Assembly: GCF_914767665.1 (NCBI RefSeq)
Contig: NC_059502.1
Span: forward strand, 4,216,001 to 4,280,000
Reading direction: 5' to 3'
DNA: 64,000 nucleotides
Source: Harmonia axyridis
Taxonomy: Eukaryota > Arthropoda > Insecta > Coleoptera > Coccinellidae
In this document: in pieces, positions 24,501 through 36,500 of the stretch
Position numbering within the stretch: the stretch's first letter is position 1
How the letters are laid out: the number at the start of each line of letters is the position of its first letter
Notes under the pieces: model-generated
Database searches by the model: none
Told to the model about the DNA's origin: nothing
The model's input: the letters and a program-made list of their open reading frames with translations, nothing else
Position numbers and translations under genes: made by a program

Positions 24501-27500
24501 GGCTGATTGGGAAAGAGTTCTCTTCACAGATGAGTCTAGATTCTGCCTCTACCATTGTGATCGACGTTCCCTTGTATACATACGTCCACATGAAAGATAT
24601 GCTCAGTGCAATTTCCTGAATACTACTGGTTTCGGGGGAGGATCGATTATGGTATGGGGTGGAATATCTTTGACTGCTCGCATAGACCTAGTGGTCGTTG
24701 AAAATGGAGCTATGAATGCTGATAGGTATATAAGGAACATTCTTGAAGAGCATGTAGTGCCATTTGCCCCATACATTGGTGAAAATTTCATTTTTATGGA
24801 CGATAATGCTAGACCCCATCGTGCGCGCATTGTTCAGGAGTACCTTGAAGAGGTTGAAGTCTCTCGAATGAAATGGCCAGCAAGAAGTCCAGATTCAATC
24901 CGATTGAGCAGGTTTGGGACAACCTCAATAAAAGGCTGAGAAGTTCAGAAAATCATCCAGCTACTCTTAATGACTTAGGAATCCAACTCAGAGAAATCTG
25001 GGAAGGATTAGATCAGAACATTTTAAGATCACTCATTTTCAGTATGAATCGTCGTTGCCGAGCTGTAATTAACGCAAGGGGTGGAAATACCAAGTATTAA
25101 ACCACTTATCAGCATTCCAGTATTTTAAAAATGGTTTATTTCTCTTCTTTCACATAAGATTCGGTGAAATCCTGAATTCTTCTTCCATTTAATGTGTCTT
25201 GTTTCGTTCAAAACCTTCCCGAGAGAACATAAAAAATAAGTTATAAAGTCAATGTAGAGTTAACTTTTATTAAAATTGAGATTTTCAGATTGTGCGTTAA
25301 TTTTTTTGCGCAGTGTATTTAAAAACAACAAAATTTTCATCTTGAATTAAATGTGAAGGTACTTGGTCTTCAACAATTTGCAGTTTTCAGTTAAATCTAA
25401 CTAGAGTGTCCACAGCTTAGCCTCTAACTTGTTTCACATATGACCTGGATATACCACCAGTTGATATCCAGCAAGTTGACCCTTGTGCTAAAATTTTACA
25501 ATTTCTTGACAATTATCTATTTTCAATGTGAAACCCGTTGTTTTCTTTCAATTTCGGAGTCACTCAGAGTAAAGTACTTTTAATTATCATCCATGGCGAT
25601 GACTTTGTTATTTGCAAAATGAAATTTTCGATTTTTTTTAATACTAAGAGAACGGAGGTAAATATTGACTTTTTGATAATCATTGAGAACTGTACTGGGT
25701 GTTCAAAATGAGATAATTCATTGATGACTTATTCAGATGTTATTATCGGGCTTATTCTAAATGGAAAAAAATAATGGAATTAGACAGGATAGATACCAAA
25801 CCTTTTCGAAGATAATAAAATAATAATATAGATAATAATAATATAAAATAATGAATCGTCTCATTTTGAAGACCCAGTGGTGTTCTCAATTCCGTTTTTC
25901 TAGTTTAGGAAAATTTCAGCGTTTAATTGTAATAGAGCATCTGAGCATCGCATCACTGGTGGAACATCCTATATATAGCCACCGAATCATAGTCTGCATT
26001 CTAGTTTGTCTATCTCAGATGATTGTCCATTTTCGAAATATTGCTGTATTTTTTGTTCTGTTGAAAATTTTACATTTCTTCAAAAACATTCTTGTAGCAA
26101 CTTTTGATGTAGAATTTGATGACGTTGATTGAGTTTTGCGCAGACAAGGACACTAACATATTTTTACATATTGCCATAGAGCTGAAAAATATAGTATACA
26201 TACATGATATTTTTCTGAAGTCGCGTTCGAAGTCCCAACAGGTGGCCTGCTAGGTCGCCTGACCTATAGGCTTTTACCTTTGGGGAAGATTAAAAGATAT
26301 ATGTAATCTTCCCTATAGACGTAAGGTCAGGCGCAATTGTCGTGAATTAGTCTCTCATGAAAATTGGCCCTCAGACATAGAGTAATAAACATAGATAGAG
26401 GGAGTATATGCCATTGTCCCAAACATAGTTAGGATTACGTTGTCGGATTGTGATATATTTTCAAATTCACAATTTTCCTATATCGTTATGAATGTATATT
26501 ATATTGAATGAAATATATTTATTGGAGTGATTCCCGATTAAATATGCAAATTTGAATATTTGGAATGCTTATTTTTCCTAATTGTCGAATTTATAGTATG
26601 CATAATATTTATTATTTTCTGTATCTACCCGCTGAAATTCAAGGTTTGGCAACTTTTGCTCTCCTAGTGTCATCGGTTGTTTCATGTCGTTTGGCGCGCT
26701 TAAAGTTTGTTTTCTGAATTTCTGACATATTTAGATATTTATTTCCATATATTTTGAGTTAATATGAAACGTTGATTCACTATGGGACATAAAAAGTGCG
26801 TTCTTTTTCGAGAAACCCGCGAATTGAGTGAAATATCGTATCACTGATATGTTTTTATTTCCGAGCGCTTCATGTCAAATTTGATAGTTCATACGCTCTA
26901 TTAGTGATTTTTCCAGAAGAAGTGGCAGCTTCGACAAAATTATCAATTTTTTCTTTGAAAGTTTCATATTTTTGCCTATAATTTATGAAATAATGTACTG
27001 ACCGCACAACTGCAAGCATTTTCGTAATCTACATAGTCGAATCAATCAATAAAATGACACAATATTCCCATGAAAGAACTTTTATTTTTCAAAAAATTTT
27101 TAAGGGTCAGGTATAGAAAATTTTACGAAAATTTTTGGACAAAAAATTTTTCAGGTGAGATCGAAATTCGGCTAATCAGAGATCGTAAATTATGGCATCG
27201 CTCACCGATTCTTCGTAGAACTTCCGGTTTTGGAGGAATTTGAACTCGAAATTTGGGAAAAAATTGAATTTGCCTCTAAAAATCGTTATATCTCCTGAAT
27301 TATTCGTCACAGATCCCTCAAATAAAAACGTTTTCAAACTTCAAGTTCCGCTCTGAAACATAGTGGAGTTTCAAGTGCGTAGCCCATGGCCAGAAGAAGT
27401 GGCAGCTTCGGGAAAATTATCAATTTTTTCTTTGAAAGTTTCATATTTTTGCCTATAATTTATGAAATAATGTACTGACCGCACAACTGCAAGCATTTTC

Positions 27501-30500
27501 GTAATCTACATAGTCGAATCAATCAATAAAATGACACAATATTCCCATGAAAGAACTTTTATTTTTCAAAAAATTTTTAAGGGTCAGGTATAGAAAATTT
27601 TACGAAAATTTTTGGATAAAAAATTTTTCAGGTGAGATCGAAATTCGGCTAATCAGAGATCGTAAATTATGGCATCGCTCACCGATTCTTCGTAGAGCTC
27701 CCGGTTTTGGGGGAATTTGAACTCGAAATTTGGGAAAAAATTGAATCGTTATATCTCCTGAATTATTCGTCACAGATCCCTCAAACAAAAACGTTTTCAA
27801 ACTTCAAGTTCCGCTCTGAAACATAGTGGAGTTTCAAGTGCGTAGCTCATGGCCAGAAGAAGTGGCAGCTTCGGGAAAATTATCAATTTTTTTTTTGAAA
27901 GTTTCATATTTTTGCCTATAATTTATGAAATAATGTACTGACCGCACAACTGCAAGCATTTTCGTAATCTACATAGTCGAATCAATCAATAAAATGACAC
28001 AATATTCCCATGAAAGAACTTTTATTTTATTATATTTTTCACTAGCCATTTTTCGTTCTCCTGTCAGTGTTCGGAATCTGAACAAACAAATTGTCATTCA
28101 AATTAGTACGTTGTCGTTGAAGAAATTGGCTTATTTCGATAAATAAGATTATTTAAGGAACGATTTTACTATTAATTGATAGACAGAAGGCACGAGATCA
28201 ATGCCAGTAAGTTCGAACTTGAAGTTCAACTAAAAAACACGGCTTTATACAAAATCTGGGGAATGATACTGGATTCAAACTTACTGGTATTAACCTGGTT
28301 CCTTCTATCTATCAATTAATACTGAAATCGTTGCTCAAATACTCTTATTTATCAAAATAATGATAAGGCCAATTCACAGGTCCAAAACGTGAAATTAGGC
28401 GGTCACCAAACGTGTCTTTCAATAAATCGATTGTGGCACGAGCTGTGTGACATGTTGCGCCGTCTTGTTGGAATCACAGCTCCTGGACATCAAGGTTGTT
28501 CAATTCAGGAATGAAAAAGTTAGTAATCATGGCTCTATACCGATCACCATTGACTGTAACGTTCTGGCCATCATCGTTTTCGAAAAAGTACGGACCAATG
28601 ATTCCACCAGCCCATAAAGCGCACCAAACAGTCAGTTTTTCTGGATGTAACGGTGTTTCGACATACACTTGAGGATTAGCTTCACTCCAAATGCGGCAGT
28701 TTTGTTTGCTGACGTAGCCATTCAACCAGAAGTGCGCTTCATCGCTAAACAAAATGTAATGGACGTAGTGCGCGATACGTATTCCGCAGAGAACTATTAT
28801 TTTCGAAATAAAATTGCACTATTTGCAAGCGTTGTTGAGCCGTGAGTCTATTCATGATGAATTGCCAAACCATACTAAGAATGAATCACTTGACAGCTGT
28901 TAAATCGGTCGCCACCTTGAACAGTAATGCCAACTTAAAGTTATATACCTCGAAAAAAAACACCCGTTATAATTTGGACAATTAGGAAAAATATCGGATT
29001 CCAAATATTCAAATTTGCATATTTAATCGGGAATCACTCAAATAAATATATTTAATTCAATAAAATAATCATTCATAATGATCTAGTAAAATTGTGTATT
29101 TGAAAATATTACACAATCCGACAACGTAATCTAACCATGTTGGGGACATGTAAAAAAAATTGCGTATACTTCCTCTATCTGTGTTTATTACTCTACGGCT
29201 CCAATTGACGCTTTCCTCAACAAAAAAAAATTCGTGCGTCATATTCTTCTTTTTTTTTTCGAGACATCACCCTTCAAAATTTCCAACGACGCAATAAACT
29301 CCATTCCGGAATCATCTCTCCCGGTCCTGTCCATTCCCAGTTTCTGGCGTCGATCGATCCGACGTCGGTTCCACCTCCACTGCCGAAACCACGGCGACGC
29401 CACGGGACGCCCGATACTGGATAGCAACCCCCAGTCTCGTCGTCAACGTTGACGTCTTCGTGCGTCCGCATCTCCGACAGTTAAAAGGACGCCTTCTGCA
29501 TTGATATTGTTGTTGTTTGTCGTCGGGCAACTAGGTTGGCAGTCGAAACAACCGGTAAGAGTACATTTTAAGTCTTTTTTTTTCAATAATAATAGTGATA
29601 GTAAGGTTTTCGGGAGGTGTTAGAGAAGCGTATAAGGGTAGGGATAGAAAATGTCGAATAATATTTTCATAATTTCGGTAATATACATTTTAGGACTTAA
29701 CAGTATGTGACTTGTTGATTGACATTTACATTCGAATATTTCTGAATTTTTTCTAAAAATGATCTTCCTTTCATCCAGAATTTATTTCGGTGCGCCACTG
29801 TCTGTTCGAGAAATGTGGTTTTTGTTAAAAAAATAATATTATAGAACAATTGCCTCTAAACCGCCAGAAAAATGATCTCTTTGTCCTTCCAGAATTCTTT
29901 TTCGGTACGCCACTGGTAGTTTTGAAAAATATAAGAAATTCCTTGCAGTTTTTTTCTGGTTTTTATAACTTCCATTTCAAGACTCTACATCATGTGACGT
30001 GTCGATTGCCAGTGAAAATTTACAGTTGAATATTTATGAAAAAGATCCCCCTTTTATCCAGAATTTTTTTCCGGTGCGGCACTGGCAGTTTGAGTGGTTT
30101 TTGAGAAGAAACATTGAACAATTGCCTCTAAACCGCCAGAAAAATGATCTCTTTGTCCTTCCAAAATTGTTTTTGGGTACGCCACTGGTAGTTTTAAAAA
30201 ATATAAGAAATAATATTTGCTTCATTCGAGAACTTTTCAATCTCTTACAATTTTATGGTATTCACGATCGTTTTCGAGGAGAAAAATGTTGAATAATTGT
30301 CCTTAGCCGTCAGGAAAGTGCCTTTTTTCCTCTTTGCAGATTTTTCCTGGTTTTTATAACTTCAATAATATACATTTCAAGACTAACAGCATGTGACGTG
30401 TTGATTGTCGGTGAAAATTTACAGTCGAATATTACTGAAAAAAATCCTTCTTTTATCCAGCATTTTTTTTTCGGTGCGCCACTGGCAGTTTGCGAAATGT

Positions 30501-33500
30501 GGTTTTTGAGAAAAAAAACATTGAACAATTGCCTCTAAACCGCCGGAGAAATGATCTCTTTGTCCTCCCAGAATTCTTTTTCGGTACGCCACTGGTAGTT
30601 TTAAAAAATATAAGAAATAATCTTCGCTTCATTCGAGAACTTTTTTCGTTGCATATTTTTTCTGGTTTTTATAACTTCCATTTCAAGATTTAATATCATG
30701 TGACGTGTTGATTGCCGGTGAAAATTTGCAGTCGAATATTTTTTCTGAAGATGATATTCCTTTCATCCAAAATTTTTTTCGGTGCACCACTGGCAGTTTG
30801 AGTGGTTTTTGAGAAAAAAATTTAACAATTGACTCTAAACCTCCGGAGAAATGATCTCTTTGTCCTTCCAGAATTCTTTTTCGGAACGCCACTGGTAGTT
30901 TTAAAAAATATAAGAAATAATCTTCGCTTCATTCGAGAATTTTTTTCCTTGCATATTTTTTCTGGTTTTTATAACTTCCATTTCAAGATTTAATATCATG
31001 TGACGTGTTGATTGCCGGTGAAAATTTACAGTCGAATATTTATGAGAAAGATCCCCCTTTTATCCAGAATTTTTTTCCGGTGCGCCACTGGCAGTTTGAG
31101 TGGTTTTTGAGAAAAAAAACATTGAACAATTGCCTCTAAACCGCCAGAAAAATGATCTCTTTGTCCTTCCAGATTTCTTTTTCGTTACGCCACTGGTAGT
31201 TTTGAAAAATATAAGAAAAAATCTTCGCTTCATTCCAGAAATTTTCAATCTCCTACAATTTTTTTTTATTTCCAACCGTTTTCGAGAAGAAAAATATTGA
31301 ATAATTGTCCTTAAGCCGTCAGGAAAATTTCCTTTTTTTTCCTTGCAGATTTTTTCTGGTTTTTGTAACTTTCGTAATACACATTTCAAGACATGTGACG
31401 TGTTGATTGCCGGTGAAAATTTACAGTCAAATATTACTGAAAAAAATTTTTCTTTTATCCAGCATTTTTTTTTCGGCGGTGCGCCACTGGCAGTATGAAA
31501 ATTGTGGTTTTTGAGGAAAAATATTGGACAATCGCCTCTAAACCGCCAGAAAAATGATCTCTTTGTCCTTCCAGATTTCTTTTTCGTTACGCCACTGGCA
31601 GTTTGCGAAATGTGGTTTTTGAGAAAAAAAAAATTGAACAATTGCCTCTAAACCGCCGGAGAAATGATCTCTTTGTCCTCCCAGAATTCTTTTTCGGTGC
31701 GCCACTGGCAGTTTTAAAAAATATAAGAAATAATCTTCGCTTCATTCGAGAACTTTTTTCGTTGCATATTTTTTCTGGTTTTTATAACTTCCATTTCAAG
31801 ATTTATATCATGTATCGTGTCGATTGCCGGTGAAAATTTACAGTCGAATATTTATGAAATTGATCCCCCTTTTATCCAGAATTTTTTTCCGGTGCGCCAC
31901 TGGCAGTTTGAGTGGTTTTTGAGAAGAAACATTGAACAATTGCCTCTAAAACGCCAGAAAAATGATCTCTTTGTCCTTCCAGATTTCTTTTTCGATACGC
32001 CACTGGTAATTTCAAAAAATATAAGAAAGAATCTTTGCTTCATTCGAGAACTTTTCAATCTCTTACAATTTTTTTGTATTTACGATCGTTTTCGAGGAGA
32101 AAAATGTTGAATAATTGTCCTTAAGCCGTCAGGAAAATGTCCTTTTTTTCCTTGCAGATTTTTTCTGGTTTTTGTACCTTCCGTAATATACATTTCAAGA
32201 CATGTGACGTGTTGATTGCCGGTGAAAATTCACAGTCAAATATAACTAAAAAAAATCCTTCTTTTATCCAGCATTTTTTTTTCGGTGCACCACTGGCAGT
32301 ATGAAAACTGTGGTTTTTGAGGAAAAATATTGAACAATCGCCTCTAAACCGCCAGAAAAATTATCTCTTTGTCCTTCCAGATATCTTTTCTGATACGCCA
32401 CTGGTAGTTTTAAGAAAATATATAAAAGTATCTTTGCTTCATTCGAGAACTTTTCAATCTCTTACAATTTTTTTGTATTTACGACCTTTTTTCAGAAGAA
32501 AATAGCCGAATAATTTTCCTTAAGCCGTCAGGAAAATGTATTTTTTCTGATTTTTATCACTTCCAAAATAAACATTTCAAGACTTAACAGCATGTGACGT
32601 GTCGATTACCGCTGAAAATTTACAGTCGAATATTTTTTTTGAAAATGATCTTACTTTTATCCAGAATTTTTGTCGGTGCGCCACTGGCAGTTTGAGTGGT
32701 TTTTGAGAAAAAACATTGAACAATTGCCTCTAAACCGCCAGAAAAATCATGTCTTTGTCCTTCCAGATTTCTTTTTTGGTACGCCACTGGTAGTTTTAAA
32801 AAATATAAGAAACTTTGCTTCATTCGAGAAATTTCCAATCTTTTATGATTAAAAAAAGTTGAATAATTGCTCCTAAGCCGTCAGGAAAATGTCCTCTTTT
32901 TCTTCCTTGTTTTTGATGCGCCACTGGTAGTTTGAGAAATACGAAAGAGAATTTTTGCTTTACTTGAGAACTTTTTGAACTCTCACCATTTTTTTTGTGT
33001 TTTCGACCGTTTACGAGAAAATAAAATGTTAAACATCTTTGAGCCGTCAGAAAAATCAAAATTTTCGAAACAATTGTGAAGTTTCCGAAAAAACTATATT
33101 AATAATGAGAATCTCAGAAACTGGAGCGTTTTCAATCAAAAATATTGATGTAAACCACAAACACAAGATGCACTTTTGAACCAAATTGAAGAACTTCCGG
33201 GAACTAAACAAGAAACAAAAATTGCAAACAGTAGCAGACACAAAAAAAAATTGTAAGGGCTCCAAAAGTTGAAATATTCTTTTTCACATTTTTGAACTAC
33301 CTGTAGCGTACCATATACATGTTTTGGATTGAAAAATATTGCAGAAAAATAAGTAAATTCAGATGTTGTATGATTTAAACCTTAAAATGTAATAAATTGG
33401 CCAAATTTCAGCTGAATGTTTTGACAATTACAGATATTAACGGAGAAACTACACATTTTAACACCCAGTGTCTTAAAAACGAAGCTCTAGTGCACCTATT

Positions 33501-36500
33501 TTTATGTTTAAACGAAAAAATATTCTGCAAATTTTGTTATACATACTTATTGAATTATAATTTTATTGACATTTCCAAAAAAATGTTTGTTATTATTGCT
33601 TCACATAAGAATCTATAAAAAGTTCTTTCACGTATTGTTTCTTGATAACGAGCAGAGAGTCTCAGTTTCAATTCTGTTTTAGAACAGGTTGTGTGAATAT
33701 CTGAAATTTTGTTGGTATTACCAATTTCACTTAGATCTTTTGACTTTTTTATCGATGGTCATGAGATTTAGGTAAGTTTTTGAAAAAATATTACGAAAAA
33801 TCTAATAATTATATTTTCTCATATTTGAAATTCCAGAATATTCAATCCCAGGTGTATTAAATTGAAAATTTGGCATGTTAAATGTTTTGCTTTATACTTT
33901 TCATTAAGCATTATCAGTTATGAATTATTGTTGAAAATTGAGAGATTGAAGATAATAAATTAATTGAAACACATTTTTAACGAAATATTGCACCTAACTT
34001 CCAAGGAAGTTGTTTTGTGCCTGATTTGTAAAATTTTATTTGGAACATTTCAATTGAAAGTAATTCAGAAAAAATTAGCAAGATTATCTTTTCTGTTCAA
34101 ATATATATTTTTTTAATTTGGTCAGAACGTCGTTTTTTTTTAGATTATCTGGAAAAGATTTTCAACTGATCGAATCAATCGTTTTAATTTCTTGGAGGAA
34201 AATGTAAAGTTTTTTTATATTCAATCAAATGACAAATAATGCCACTTTTATACTATGGTTTATAGTTTTCACTTTCAACTCAAAAGATTTCAGATTGTGA
34301 TATATTTTCAAATCCACAATTTTCCTATATCGTTATGAATGTATATTATATTGAATGAAATATATTTATTTGAGTAATTCCCGATTAAATATGTAAATTT
34401 GAATATTTGGAATCCGATATTTTTTCCTAATTATCGAATTAATAATAAGCAGAATATTTATTGTTTTCTGTATCTACCTGCTGAATTAATCGGTTGTTTC
34501 ATGTCGTTTGGCGCGCTTAAAGTTTGTTTTCTGAATTTAGACATATTTAGGTATTTATTGCAATATATTTTGAGTTAATTTGAAACGTTGATTTATTAGG
34601 GGACATAGAAAAAGTGCTCTTCGTGGAGAAACTCGTGAATTGAGTGAAATATCGTATCACTGATATGTTTCCATTTCCGCGCGTTTCATGTCAAATTTGA
34701 TAGTTCATGTTGGGGACAAAATTTGCTAACTGAATACTACATATGCTCCCCCTATCTATGTTTGTTACCCTGAGGGTGAAAATTAATTCAAATCAGAGAA
34801 CACACGAACGTTGAAATCATCTCGGACAATAATTGTAGTAATCTCTACGCTTTTCTCAAACGGTTGTGTTAGATCGGTAAAATATGCTTACCGTTCTCGA
34901 TACTTATCATACTATTTTTTGTGCGCGTAAAGTTGACTCATGTTCAGGGTGGGCAAATAAGCGAGGTAAGCGGCTATATCTCAGGGTCCACTCATCGTAG
35001 AGACTTGCGGTAAAAAATTTTACCACTAAAGTGTACAAGAGAACACACTGGAAATTATTTTGAAATTCATACCTCTACCGCTAGGGGGCGTAATAGCTAC
35101 CGTCGAGTAGAAAAATGAATTTTACTCGAAAATGTTTCATATGAAGTGGAAGAAAAAATATCTTCACTGTTATCCTTGGAAAATTCTCTATCTTTTTGAA
35201 TTGTCACTTTCGATTTTACGACATCAAATAAGGGTAGGTGGAAGGGAGAAATCTGACTGATTGAAACGCCTGTAACTTCAGTTTGTTCAACATTTTTGAG
35301 CAAATTAGATCTCGTCTGAGAGAAAATATCTTGTTGATTGAGGACAACATATAGTCATGATAAATTTGTTTTTGCTGATTTCGATAGGGGGCACTAAGTC
35401 AGAAGTTCATTGTTTTGTTCATTTTACTTCGAAATTTCAAATGAAATGATAGGATTTTCTTAACAGAAACAGAAATTACATCAAATTTGCATGAAAACAC
35501 CTGAAGATCGCAAAGCGATAATTTTATGCGTTCTGATGTTATGGCCGAAAGAAGATAATCTTCAACGGATGCACTGCGAAAAACCAAATTGTGTCTTTAG
35601 GTGCTGACAGAAACAGAAATCCCATCAAATTTGTATGAAAAAACCAAAAGGTCGCAAAGCGATAGCTTCAGGCGTTCTGGAGTTATGGACGAAAAAAGAT
35701 ATTCTTCAACTGATGCACTGAAAAACAAAATTGTGTCTTCTTTCGGCCATAACTCCAGAACGCCTGAAGCTATCGCTTTGCGACCTTTTGTTTTTTTCAT
35801 ACAAATTTGATGGGATTTCTGTTTCTGTTACAACTTAAAGACACAATTTAGTTTTTCGCAGTGCACAGTTGAAGAATATCTTCTTTCGGCCATAACTTCA
35901 GAACGCATGAAATTCTCGCTTTGCGACCTTCAGGTGTTTTCATGCAAATTTGATGTAAATTTTCTGTTAAGGAAAACCTATCATTTCATTTGAAATTTCA
36001 AAGTAAAATGAACAAAACAATGAACTTCTGACTTAGTGCCCCCTATCGAAATCAGCAAAAACAAATTTATCATGACTATATTTTATCCTCAATCAACAAG
36101 ATATTTTCTCTCAGACGAGATCTAATTTGCTCAAAAATGTTGAACAAACTGAAGTTACAGGCGTTTCAATCAGTCAGATTTCTCCCTTCCACCTACCCTT
36201 ATTTGATGTCGTAAAATCGAAAGTGACAATTCAAAAAGATAGAGAATTTTCCAAGGATTACAGTGATGTTATTTTTTCTTCAACTTCATATGAAACATTT
36301 TCGAGTAAAATTCATTTTTCTACTCAACGATAGCTATTACGCCCCCTAGCGGTAGAGGTGTGAACTTCAAAATAATTTCCAGTGTGTTCTCTTGTACACT
36401 TTAGTGGTAAAATTTTTTACCGCAAGTCTCTACGATGAGTGGACCCTGAGATATAGCCGCTTACCTCGCTTATTTGCCCACCTTGTACGTTGAAGCGAAA

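Larger units (their letters stand above)
26378..29200 (+). mobile_element. Composite element with about 220-bp terminal inverted repeats
   Basis: The left end (agagtaataaacatagatag, then gattacgttgtcggattgtg through cgattaaatatgcaaatttg; 26378-26600) returns as its reverse complement at about 28975-29200. Inside are a unique part (26640-26900), three tandem 470-bp units, a foldback segment and a broken mariner. A shorter relative lies at 34285-34780. No transposase of its own is visible, so it is probably non-autonomous. Confidence 0.75.

Noticed and set aside
29999..32852. Many frames of 60-190 codons with repeated phrases such as NDLFVLP
   Set aside because: They all follow from the tandem repeat and appear on both strands; not proteins.
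35097..36333. Two matching 68-residue frames as a duplicated gene
   Set aside because: They are the two arms of the palindrome read outward; no motif or gene signals.
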